From: Helopsaltes ochotensis
Lineage: Eukaryota > Chordata > Aves > Passeriformes > Locustellidae
Assembly: GCA_013400155.1 (NCBI GenBank)
Contig: VXBM01000200.1
Span: 723,391 to 787,390 of the forward strand
Reading direction: 5' to 3'
Length of the DNA: 64,000 bases
Shown here: in pieces, positions 48,256 through 60,620 of the stretch
Layout of the letters: each line of letters starts with the position of its first letter
How positions within the stretch are numbered: position 1 is the first letter of the stretch
Notes under the pieces: generated by a model
What the model was told of the DNA's origin: nothing
The model's database searches: none
Seen by the model: the letters and a program-made list of their open reading frames with translations, nothing else
Translations under genes and position numbers: made by a program

Positions 48256-51200
48256 TTCCCCTTTGCTTCTGTCATAGGCTTCTCTATTCTCAGTCTGTCT
48301 ATGGAACCTACAGGAGGGATCCTTGACCAAAGGATTTTGGATCTAAATAATCTGAACTATAGCAATCAGGTATAAAACTGGTATGCATTTCCATTTTCTC
48401 TTTCCATGACTTGTTGAATTCCCTGGTAATTTTTGGAGGGTTAAATCATCTGAATTTTCACTCAGATGACATGGCAGAAGCAATCATGACAGCTGCTGCA
48501 GCCATGAACCCCTGGTTATCTACACTGGGGTTAGAGAGTGCTGGGACATTCTCTTGTGCCCTGTGTTCACATTTCCTTCTTGAGCAGCTGAGACATGTTT
48601 GAGGGATGTCTCAACTGCTCAGATGCAGAAGCTGAGAGAGTTTATATTAAGTGTAAATCCTACTCAAATAGAAAATGCATTGTTTTATTTTTATCATAGA
48701 AAATATGTAGTAGAAAGCTATTGCTAAAAGATGCTAACAATATATTAATAAAATAGTTAAAATATAAATAATACCATTAGAAAGTTGTAATAGTGAGTGA
48801 GCATCTTTCAAAGAACCTCTTCAAATGCCATTTAAAAAAGCTAGGACCCAAGATCTTAAAGATTCTTTAAGCGGTTTGAAATATCAGACATGGGAAGGAT
48901 AAACGCCATAATGGTGAGGAAAGACTGAAAGAAGCACAACATTCAGGTACTCTGAAAGAGAAGAAATTCTCCCATGTTGAATGCAACACTATTTTTATAT
49001 CTGCAGTTTGTAATATATTGTGCAGTTCTTTGCTTTCAGACACCGCTGAAGAGTTAGATCTCAAATGAAGATACTGGGAAGAGGAAGGGAAATGTTACAT
49101 TTATTTTTAATAACCTATCTAAAGAATCGTTTGAACCATATATAATAGGTTAGAAAAGGGCTCAAGAGACAGATTCAGAGAATGTCACCCTCTTGCTACT
49201 CAGATAAAGTAATTTGTGCTTGACTTGGGCAAGAAAACTTGTTTCAGTTCTGTAAGACATAAAATACAAACATAAATTTTACCCATGCATGTAGAAAATA
49301 TGCTCTATTTGCAGTCAGTGCTTCCAAAGACAGATCTACTGACCCATCATTGCCTGTAAGTTTAAGGATATATGAAGCAGAGTCTTGTTGCATAATTGCA
49401 TTTTCATATAATTACTTTCTTGCTTCAGGTGTGCTGCTGTCTTTATTGTCTACATTTGTTTATAATGAGAATTAGTCCCCTAGTTGGGTTAAAACTGTAA
49501 GTATAGCGTACAACCACTGTAATCCATCTTAATACTATTTCTTACTTATTTTCTTTACAATTGTTATAATTACTTTTTACTCATTCTAAATTGCTTTTTG
49601 CAATACCTACCCGGTCCAGTTTCTTCTCCAAAGTCTTGGCTGTCAATGTGTTCCAACCTAAGTTCCAAGATGGAAGCTTACCCTAAGTTACTGCAAAAAT
49701 TAGGATGAGGTGAAAAATCTAAGAAAAGAAAGATAAAAGGTGGACAAAGAAAGAATGAAGTTGGGAAAGTTCACAGATAAAATAGAATAAAATTTCCCTA
49801 CCTATCATAGTAGGTTTTAAATGGCTGATGGTTTCTACACAATGCTTCTCAAAGATGAACTTTTCAGCCCAATTTGTTTTTATCTGTATTTTAATACTAG
49901 CATTGAATTATGGGTCCTTTCAAGCATCTTAATTATGCCAGTTCATGGTTATACCAGTGAAAATCAGATTTTGTCAAAGGTGGGTTTTTCTTTATATCCA
50001 AAAATAGGGAAGATGCACAGAGCCTTACAGTGGGGTGGGAAACAGAGAGGATAAGTGAATTGTGCTGGTCACCAAGTCTTACAGTCTTGCCTAATTTTAA
50101 AGGTCTTTTCCATTTGCTGAAGGACGCTGTCCAGCTGAGCAATGCAAGATGACTGAGGTTAATATGAGAAGAAAAAATGAATAGGATAAGAGAAAGCACA
50201 TTTCTTTGGATCCCTCTGGGGTTTCATGGTTCCTAAGCTGTTTAGAAGTGGTAGAGTTCAGTCCCGTGTTCTCTCATCCCTGCGTGCTGAAGGAGTGATC
50301 CTAGGGCAGCTTTGGTTCATGTGCTCAGCATAGGAGCCAGTAGTTCTCCCTACAAAGCCATGACTCAGGCATCTACAGTGCAACAGTCTTGGAAGCCAGC
50401 AGTAGGGTTTTGCAGAGGAGTATCAATAAGTGTCCTATGATGGCATTTGACACAAAGTGTTTGGTTTTGTTGTTAATGTGTTGGGTAATGGCTGTTACCA
50501 GAAGCTGCACGAGCTGTGAGGAAAGGCACGAAGTTCCAAATGCATGACAAAGTGTAAAATTGCATGGCACCAGCAAAAAAACTCATAAAAGACTCATGCT
50601 GTTCTGAACAGTGAGTGCTTCTAGCCCACTCTTTCCCCCCAAACCTTCTGAAAATACCCAGCCGTGAGAGCTTTTAATGAGAGTCTAAAGCCTAAATTTA
50701 GAATAAAGATATTAAATTTATGACTTGGAATCAGTTTTTAAAAGATGACATGGCCAGTAAACAGTGCTGAAAACTCTTATTATGAGGGGCAGCTAGGAGG
50801 AACTACTGAACCTCTCCTAAAAGTTTTTTTCTTGTTTATTGTTAATGCCTGGCATCCTTTATCTGACGCTTGGCACTGCTTTTCATTATCTATTCTCTTT
50901 GTATTTTGATCTAACTGAATTAATATTTACCTTGCCTCTGAAATTTGTGTTCATCTGTTTTAAAGTCCTGTGGACATCTTGGGTATTACAGAATACATAT
51001 TAATAGTATTTTTGAAGTCCTGCAGCAGCACAATAGCAGATTTATGTGTTTGATATCTTAATGTTTCAGACAGCCTCATGTAGACAGAAGGTTTTCCACA
51101 GCCACCAAATCATCAAGAGATTAGCCCCAAACCAGTTTTTGTGAGAAACCTGTACACTGTGTCATAAATATAACAGGAATAGAAAGTTGATTAAGGGACT

Positions 51201-54200
51201 GCATTATTACCCATCAGTATCCAGTATGATCTCTTTAGAAACTACTAAAATGTACTTAGGAAGTACTAAAAATTGGCTAATTTTCCATGACATTTCTCTG
51301 TAGTAATCCTAAAAGGATATAGAAATCCTGACTTCTCTAATAATCATCTTTGTGATTTTTTTTCAGTATTCTAAAGGTACGTCAGCTACATCCTCAGATT
51401 TCAAAGAGCATTCTGGAAAAAACACTATTCTGCTCAGCGGATATTAAAAATGCCTGTGTTGTGTGCACAAGGCTGAGCTCAGGTGCAGACGTGATGTTTG
51501 GGAATTAAACACCTTTAGAGTGTCTCAGGTGCCATTTCACATTGGAGAAGGGAGCTCTTTCAGCCTAATCATGGGGCCCTTCGGGCCAGACTCCTTCAAA
51601 GGTGTGCATTTAATGGACCCACAGGCCCCAAACATATTACGTAGAGCATTGTGCAGAACGAAGAAGAGGAAAGAAGAGGTGGCCCATGGGCTGTGCAAAT
51701 ATCCCCTAGAAAGTCTGAGTCTTTTATCTGTCAGGAGAAATAGTGAATTCCATTTTTTTAAAGTTTAATATTGATAAGTGTGACTGGCCTTTGAAGTTGC
51801 TATTGAGTCAATACATGGCTCTAGATATAATTCAGGGGCTTTGTTCTTCTCCGCACTTTGTATAGCAAAAATAGGAACAGGAGTGATCACTTGAATAATG
51901 CATGAGGGATGATAATGATATATACAATTAAAATTCAGTATTAGAATATACACTTAAACAGAATCCTCCTTTTAATGTTCATCTTCATTATTGATTAAAT
52001 GAGCTACTGACGTGCACATTTTAGCATCAGGACCTGCCATACTCATCTCGGATCCAATGCATTGTGTGTTTTCTCATCCAGGAACGTACAATGTGATACC
52101 TCATTTCTATATTTTTCCATTTTTATGCTTTTCTACCATTCTTTTAGGCTGTGATTTAGAGTTATATAAAAGCAGTACAGTCAATGTTCATGTAAGCATT
52201 AATAAAATGTTTCAAGTTCTGTATTTATTTAGAATTTCATAACATTTTTATATGAAGGCCAGACACCAAAAATATGATTTCTTGTCTGAAGACACTCCCA
52301 TTTTTTATAGGTTTCAAAGTTTACCATAATATTTAAAGATATACCAGCTCTAGCGATTGATTGAAGAGCTAGTTAGGATGCAGGTGCTAAAACACATTGT
52401 GTTCTCCTTGTTGATCCTGTTTCAAGTAGCAAGTTCTGCAGATTTTATTTTTGGGGGTATCCAAAAGTAACTGGAAGTTTTCACAAATTACTACCCTGAT
52501 TTGTCACTGGCTGAGTAATAGCAGGACATAATGCCATTTAAGAAGTAATTCTTGATTCTCTTCAATATTTAAAACATTCCAGTGCTTATCAACTGCAAAT
52601 AAGAAGTCGTTGGAAAGCATATGGCATCTATTGTGCACCAGACCATGCATTTTGGTACTGGGGAAATTGCAAAACTAAGGGAGGAGCCTGGACATAAAAA
52701 CCTCTTTTTCCCACCTATAGCAGATGGTCAGATTTCTAATTTAAAATTTTGTTGGAGTTCTGGCATACTGCCATCTGACTCTGCAGCTGCAACAGTGCAA
52801 TAACTCTGTCACCTCTCTTAGAAAATGTTTCTTGAGAGTAAATTTAATGCCTAGCGAAGTGTTGAATTTACAGCTGCTGGGAGCAGAATATAATATGTAA
52901 GAGATGGCCATGAGGCCCCGCTGATTTCCCTCACCTGGTTACAAGTAAGGTTGTGTTTATATGAAACTGTTGTGAACAGCATTTGGGAATTGGAGGGAAG
53001 ATGTTTCCAGTTATTTGTTTTCACAGGCCTTTCAGTAATCCTGTGCACCAAGAATCAATCGGCAGTGTCAGTGGAGAGCTTGCCCAAAGAGCTTGACTGA
53101 GGTTATGGAGAACAGTCATAATCATTATTATTGCAAGAAGACTGTTTTCTGAAAATTTTCCTTTTGCCTCAGCTCTATCAGTCTCTATTAACTTTGCAAA
53201 TGCTGGTGCAGATGGGCAGGGGTAATGCTGAATCCCTCACCAAGCGTTCAGCCCAGCCATCCCCTTATTGACTCAGCTGAAGATGGTGGCCCACCCCTGC
53301 AGAGTTGCCGGAACAGTTTCCAGGAGCAGCACTGAACGGGTATTTGTGACATGGGAAATGCTTTACTGATTTTCTCTGGGGAAGGCAAGGCAGACTCTTC
53401 CAGATAGAAAATGAGTGTCAGGCACTACTAACTTGAAATAAATTTGAAATTCGGTTCTGGAATTAAGATCCTCCTATCCTGTGACCACAACCTGTCAACT
53501 TTGATCTGTAGTCTCTCTAGTGTGGAGGTTATGCGGACATGAAATTTTTTCTTCAGAAATTTGTGTATAAGTTTGGCAGGCTCTTCCACTTTTACAAAGT
53601 TAGAAATAAGATTTATGACAGGTTTACAGTTTTCAGATCTTTCTAGAAGTTCAAAACCTTTGTTGCCCCTGTCACCTTCTGATGACAGGTGATGTGCTGA
53701 CATTTTTGGAAAATGTCAGTTGGATATTCTAGATACAGCAGGTTTCTCCCCATGTTCAGTCAGTCCTGAGCTACACTCATAGTTGAGCCTTGCAGGAATG
53801 GTTTCTCTTACCATTTATGCAAGGAATGGATCAGCTCCTGAAAATCTTGGTTGACTGCAAAGACAGAGGGTGGGAGACGAGGTGTCTCCAGTAGAAAACT
53901 GGTGCTGACTGCACAGGGACACCTCCTGCTCAGAGGAGACCACATGGGGTGGAACGGCCAGCATAGGTCCTTTTCCTCACACCCTTGCCAAGACAGTGTC
54001 TTTTCTGAAAAATAGTATCTGTATTTGATTTAAGCCAAACTTACCCTCTTCTTTCCCCCGTCCCTCTCTCCCTAGGGCAAAGCACATCCCAAAACTTGTT
54101 TAGGCTCCTCCATATTTTCACGTGTTGCTGCACGAGAGCAAACCCCCTACGGTGCTGTGTTCCTGAACAAACAAGAGCTTTTTCCAGTGGGACTATGAGA

Positions 54201-57200
54201 CACATTTCTGGGTTTGCATTAGGCTCTATCACAGCAGCACAGTTTGAATTCTGAGCGGTGATTATCAGCTATTTGAATACAGCAAATGAGTCCTGCAAGC
54301 TGCATTAATACATCAACATAGCTCTTTAGTTAGCATTAGTAGCCTTAGTGAGTTAGTATTAATTTTTTTTTCTCTCATTTTTTAAATTCATCAACATGTA
54401 CTGCCTAAATCTTTTTGTGTCTGCTCCATTTTTGGTGCTCACAGTGATTTTCTAGCTGTGGTGTTGAAAATATTTCTATTGAAGGAAAGCTGATGAGAGT
54501 GAGAAAAGATAACCTTGTAGCAAAACAATTGGACAGGGACACGATCTATTGTGGCATCCTGTCTTGGCCCTGTGTTGCTGCCTTGGATAAATCCTTCCCT
54601 CTTATACTTTAATATACTTTTCTTCCTCATTCACATCACTGAAAGGGAAATGATATTATCTAATTTTTATCACACAGTATAACTTCTGTGCTTATGCTGT
54701 AAGTAATGGGCTGGTTCTACTCATGCCTTTCAGAAGGGAGATCTGATCTTCACTACAGCCTCTAGGTATTTCACATAGCTGCTAATGATAGTAACTGGGA
54801 GCAATGAGTAATATCTAAAATTTAAGCTATTTGAAGTCACATTATAGATTTCTGCTATCAAATGGTCTTGCAGACAGCAGCATTTTCCCTGTAGAGAGTG
54901 AATAATTAAGATTAATATACTATCTGACAACTTTTTGTAAGATATTTTCTGCTGCTTTTAAGGGAAAGTTTCAAATCTGGGAAATAAACAGCGCTTTAAA
55001 AAAATTTCTCCACTCTCTGTAATTCTATATATTTGTAACCAACAGACAGAAGCCTAAGTCAAGTTAATTGTTTTCTGCATAAAAATCAGATCCTCAAAAA
55101 ATTACTTGTGTCCTTGATCCTACAGGCACTAAAGGATATTCTTTGTCTTGCACATGGTAAGTTCCATTTAGCTTATTTAGATATCACAAATGCTCAAGGT
55201 TAAGTCTCTGTGCAGGCATTTATAGGATTGGAGCCTCAAATTATGTATGGCAAAACACCTTTTCAAATAGACTTGTTCCTCATTGAATACCATTTTGTAG
55301 GAAATAGTATTTTTCTAGAAAATTCACCAAAAGACACCTGTTTTCTTGGGTTTGTAGATGAGAAATGCAAGGACTTTCCATTACAGAGAGTTTTCTTCTT
55401 CTGTTTTTTTAACTCTAAAGGAAAAATGTGATAAAAGGAAAAATAGAAGGGAAGGAGTAGTATCATAGGAGACAACAGTGAACCTTGAAAATATTTTTAC
55501 TGAATATATGGAGTTTGAATGCATGTATATATATTTATTTCTCATTTTAAAAATATTTCTATTTCTTTTTCCCCAGAAACACACAATTTTGGTCAATCAT
55601 ATATAATGTATTTAGTATGCAGAGCACGTGTAATAACCTGAGTTGCGCAGTATAATCTATGTCAGCGTTGTATTGGTTCATCCATGAAAACCTAGCAGTT
55701 TCCTCTAAGTGCTTTCCATTATAGTTAGGAGATACTTTATTTTTAAGAAATCATTATTGAATTTATGTTAGTTTTTGAAATAATGGCTCCCAGAAGGTCA
55801 GCTCATCCCTACAGGACAACCTGAGAGGCTGTTCCACAGCTGTGAACACAGTTTCTGTGGAGCTTTCTAGGACCAAGACTCAGCTGCTCTTTAAACATCT
55901 CTCTGACACTGAAACCAGAAGAAGAACAAGGGAAAGAGAAAGTGGGTAGGTTAATGAGTAATTATACTTGGCTTTGATTTCCCCCTAAATGTCTTTAAAA
56001 TGAAGTAAAACAAACAAGAAGCCAAATCACTTCCACAGCTTTGCTTAGAGAAAAGTGCCAATCCACATAGAGAGCTCCGTTCTTTTCATGGTAGGACTCG
56101 AAGACAAACATAGATCAACATGACCTTGTGAGTGAAGAAAATATGTGGGCTTTGTGGCAAATGGACATACTTGTGATGTGATCAGGTTTCTGCTGACTTG
56201 AGCCCTTGTTTCAAAAATGACAAAAAAACCTCGTGATCAGCCCCTTTAAACACTTCCCTTACTACTGCTCGCAGAGACGAGGGCTCCTCTCTCTGACTGC
56301 ATCCCGGAGCTCTGTAGGCAGTGATCAGATGACTGACGTGGTTATAGAAAGGCTACATCTTCTTGGCACCATAGAGCTGCTCACACCAGGGCTTGTTTCT
56401 CTTCTGCTGTAGAAAAAATGGAAGTGAGGAGCAGAAAAGACAAGGAGCTCAGGAATTAGCACCAGGCGAGGTAGAGCCATCAGCCATCCATCCCCCACCT
56501 GTATGCAAATGTTGTAATTCTGGAGACCAAATAGAACATGACACCTATAGTCCAGCTCTTAATCTGGCAAGCTGGTCCCCGAACTCTATGCCTTTGAGTT
56601 TTGTGCAAGGAATGGAATCAGAATTTGACCAATATTATTTTCCAGTTTAGAAATCAACTTGAGTTACATATGTTACCTGCAGATCAAAGAAGAAATTCCC
56701 CACAATGCTTATGGAAGATGATTAGTTGCTTTAGTGTTCATTTTTACCACTATTTTACTTGGCTTCAGGTTCTTCCAGAGTATAAATAAGGGCACTGTTC
56801 TTTCAGCGTCTGAACAGCTTGCCACTCCTCCTCCTATGGGCTTAGGGAAGTAGCAGTCAGATTTTCTTCATGAACAGGACTGAAGAGCTCACCTTGGTTT
56901 GTAATTGGCAGAGAAAGATTTCTTCAGGACAATGATTCATTGGCCAAAGCTATAGCTTCCATGGGAGCACTGTGCTTGCTTGATGTGTTCTTATATGGGC
57001 AATGATACTGGAAAGCCAGAGAAACTCCCCAGTTTGGGAAGCAGGTTAGAAGAGAGATAGAAGACCCTTAGCAAATTGCTTGGAAATGTTTTGGGTATTT
57101 GACTGCAAACTGAGAGACAGAGCAAGAATGCAAGGGAACATTAGGGGAACAAGGACAAATAACATTTTCCCACTGACTGTAATTGCATATGCTGTACAAC

Positions 57201-57539
57201 TGTCAAGACTTAACAGTATAATTTACCCAAATGAAAAATTTCCTAGGAGTCCCATTAGTTGTCAAAGGCTGGTGAAGTGTAAGAGCACTATTTTTAAAGT
57301 TAACCTACCAAAATCAATCCATTTATATAGGCATTAGCATTCTGCAACACGAGTTTTCCAGTATCCTGGAAGTCAATGGGTTTACAATATCCAAGTCTAA
57401 ATTTCTGAGTCTCAGTATGACAAGGACCATGACAGTGCCATGAATGGAAAAGAGTCAATAAGAGGCACTTATTGCATGTGTTTGTGAAAAGAAACACATC
57501 ACATGCATTTGTGTTCTTGTTGCATGAGCCTCGTCCCAA
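48256..57539. other. Non-coding, A+T-rich, nothing recognised
   Basis: About 9.3 kb of A+T-rich DNA. A strong polypyrimidine-AG at 51352-51366 is followed by a 27-codon open frame that meets a stop at 51448, with a weak GTGCAG donor at 51483; no product is recognisable. A short TA-rich run is at about 55526. Open frames reach about 101 codons (51463-51768) and none is identifiable. No transposable element recognised. Confidence 0.55.
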
Positions 57540-58105
57540 TGTCACGGTTTTAATCCCAGCTGGAGATTAAGCATTATGCAGCCACTCCTTAACCCCCTCT
57601 CAATTTACTCCCAAGCTCCAGTGGAATATGGAGGAGAATCAAAATAAAACTTGTATGTTGACATAAGAACAGTTTAATAACTGAAAATAAAGTAAAATAC
57701 AGAAATAATGATAAATAATAATGATAATAAAAAGAAAAAAAGCCAAGTGATGCACAATGCAACTGCTCACCACCCACTGCCCGACCTCCATTCCAGAACC
57801 CAGATGAGCTGTCCTTCCAGGTAGCTCCCCCCATGTTATATACTGAGCATGATGTTCTATTGTATGGAAAGTCCCTTTGGTCAGTTTAGGTCACTTGGCC
57901 CAGCTGGGTTCCCTCACAGTTTCTTTTGTGCATGTCCTCACGGGCAGGGCATGAGACAAGGAAAAAAAATGTCCTCGACTTGGGATGAACATGACAAAAC
58001 CCCAAAACATCAAGTATTATCAACACCATTCTCATTCTGAATTCCAAACCGCACTATAACACCTACTGAGAAGAAATTAACTTTACCCTATTTGAAACCA
58101 GGACA
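57540..58105 (-). mobile_element. Solo LTR of an avian endogenous retrovirus, antisense
   Basis: The 566-base segment starts TGTCACGGTTTTAATCCC and ends ACCAGGACA, giving the TG...CA ends of an LTR. Read on the minus strand it has the expected order: U3, a TATA-type box (GTATATAA, complement of 57836-57843), then an ATTAAA polyadenylation signal (complement of 57673-57678). Its overall sequence matches a bird LTR family that I recall as ERVL/ERVK-like but cannot name securely. No gag, pol or env sequence adjoins it, so it arose by LTR-LTR recombination or is a lone relic. An A+T-rich part at about 57690-57735 has expanded. Flanks CCCAA and TGCTC show no target-site duplication, which fits age or an altered end. 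It has no coding capacity. Confidence 0.85.
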
Positions 58106-60344
58106 TGCTCTGAATTCCTCCAACTGGCAGTGGAGATATTAGACATTAGACCCTCTTTCTCCAAGTAGACACTGATTTTCCATTATTTTGTAGGAAGATC
58201 AGTGTCCCAGGCCTCTTCTGCTGTCAGATCTGGCTGAAATTGCCCAGGGAGTGCAAAAGTTATAGTAACAAACTAACCTGTCTGGAAAGTTGCAGCTCCT
58301 GCACAGCCTTGGTTTCCTTAGAGACTGAAGATTGATAATATGTTTTAATCAATCTTGCTGTAAATATGCTATACGAGTGTGTTCCTTTTCTAATGCTTTA
58401 TTTTAATTTTATGTAAAAATATGCAATGACATGCTTACTTTTTTATAATGGCCTTGCATAATCATAGTCAATAAATTTTTGTAGTAAGACATATTCTGCT
58501 TTGTAAGCAAGTTTTGAAGTCAGTGTCCTGGATAGCTGCTGACAGAGACACACACCAGACTCAGGTCCTGAAGGCCAGATTGCTATACTGCCTGACTTTG
58601 ATACAAAAGTGTTGATGAGAGAAAAAATTATTCCAGGTACCCACCACATCTATCCCTGTCTTCAACCTTGTCGATTTGTACCATTTGCTCACACATATTC
58701 ACCTCCAGACTATATAGAATTTCTGAAATATTGTCAAAGCTTTTACTAGAAGAAAGAAGTGCTTTAACTTTCTCTGCAAGTATTTTTTTTTTCTTGATGG
58801 AAACAGAAATGTACCACCGGCTGCACCCAATATTTTGATGGAGCTGTCATACAAACATTCGTCGCTATGGCACTTTTCCTTACTTTTTCACACTGAATAG
58901 AGTTAGTCTCAGGCACACTAGCAATGTGAATATTGCAGTGTGGGAGACTCTCAGGTTCAAAGCCAGTGTTATTACCTTGCTGTGTGAGTGCTAGTTGTTA
59001 AAAATTGCTGTGGTTTCCTATTGTGTACAAGAATACTAATTGCTTCAGCAGCATGTATGCATTCATTTTTCCTCTGTTCAAAAAGGAGACTATGGTGATG
59101 TGAAATGTAAAAGTATAATCATCCTAGATAAATTGGACAGCACTTAAGCAATCAAAAGCTAATGCAGTCTTGTAAAAGTAGTTTTAGGGAAATATTTCAA
59201 GCTTTATTCACTCAGATAGCATTTTCAAGAGCCAAAGCACGACTTTATTTTTTCTTTCTGCACAATTGAGCATTAAATATTGCACTGAGACACAGCAAAA
59301 CAGGTTATGCCATCCTCTAATACCGCCTAAGATTGTTTTCAAAACAGCAGATTTGCCATCAGCCACACAAAGCATCCATCAATTGACCAATTTAAAAAAA
59401 GGGGGAATATTTGCATGTTGTTAGATTAGTTATCTATGTTTTTTTAGGGTAAATTAATTTTAATAATTGTGATTCTTTTCTAGTTTTTTTTTAATGTAAC
59501 CTCTTGGCTGTCCCAATGAATTGTTTTCTTTTAATTCAAGTCTGAAAGAAAATTATACCATATAACGTCACAAAAAATATTTAAATTACTTTTAACCTGG
59601 TTTAATTATCTAAAGCTTACATTTGTCTTAGATTTTCTTGTGTTACATTTTCACTTTTCTCTTTTTTTCTCTGATTGCCTTTATTTAAAAATTCTTTGTG
59701 TTGTTCTTCTCTTTCAATTCTCCACATTTTTAATTTCTTATAAATTTTTTTTGGCTAAACTGTCACCTCAAATCAGTGGTAACAACCATCTTCAAAGGGG
59801 ATATGCAGTGTCTGAAGGGCATCCTTCTTCTCCCTGAATCATTTCCCAGTACTTTGTCTTATTGTCTGTTTTCTTTTCCAAAAAACATAATTTTTCATTT
59901 GAACAAGATAGTATGACCTATTCTGTCTTACTTTGCCTTGTTTGACACAAGCAAGTATTACTTATTTGGACAAGTAATTGCTAGTTTTGTCTGAGGGGCT
60001 TGTCTGCTCTCTTTTTCTTCCCCCATAACCTATGACAATTTCTGAGAAGAAAATCAGCAAACATAAACTCTACAATGCAAATTATTGTGATTTACGTAGT
60101 CCATAACTGCTGAAACATGAGGACAATAAAATGCTCTGGAAAGCATAATGCAGAGGTTTTTTATTATCAAATTTAGTTACCAAATAACTGGTAATCTCAG
60201 GTTTTCTCAATGATACACACTTGCTTGGGAAACTCTTGGTTCCCATGTTTTAGTAATATTTAATTCTCTAACTGATGAAGCATCTGAAGCCACTTTCTCC
60301 TTTGGTTGCAGTGCTAAAGCCAGCAATGTCCCAAGGCGGGTAAC
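58106..60344. other. Non-coding, A+T-rich, nothing recognised
   Basis: Very A+T-rich, especially 59390-59760, with many TAAT/ATTA words and T-runs. No open frame of note and no repeat recognised. Confidence 0.55.
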
Positions 60345-60620
60345 AAGGATGGGGAAGGATCAAGGGTCTAGACAGGCAGCCACACAAGGAGTGGCTGAGG
60401 TCACTTGGTCTGTTCAGCCTGAGGAAGAGGAGACTGAGGGGTGATCTTTTTGTGGTCTGCAGCTTCCTCACACGGGGAAGCAGAGGGGCAGGCACTGACC
60501 TCTTCTCTCTGGTGAACAATGACAGCACCTGATGGAAAGGCATGAAGCTGTGTCAGGGGAGGCTTAGTTATTTTTAAGGTATTTTTCCTAATATATACCT
60601 TTTCTAGATATTAGGAAGTT
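60345..60620 (+). mobile_element. CR1 LINE fragment, 3' UTR part, sense
   Basis: The segment reads GGAGTGGCTGAGGTCACTTG, CTGTTCAGCCTGAGGAAGAG, GAGACTGAGGGGTGATC, a GCAGCTTCCTCAC segment, GGGAAGCAGAGGGGCAGGC, then GGCATGAAGCTGTGTCAGGG and GATATTAGGAAG. This is the well-known region just before the avian CR1 3' terminus. It is moderately diverged and stops before the final part and octamer tail, so the 3' end has been lost or eroded. The minus-strand open frame across it (60268-60543) is an artefact of the repeat. Confidence 0.92.

Noticed and set aside
60268..60543. 91-codon minus-strand open frame
   Set aside because: It lies almost wholly antisense to the CR1 fragment at 60345-60620.
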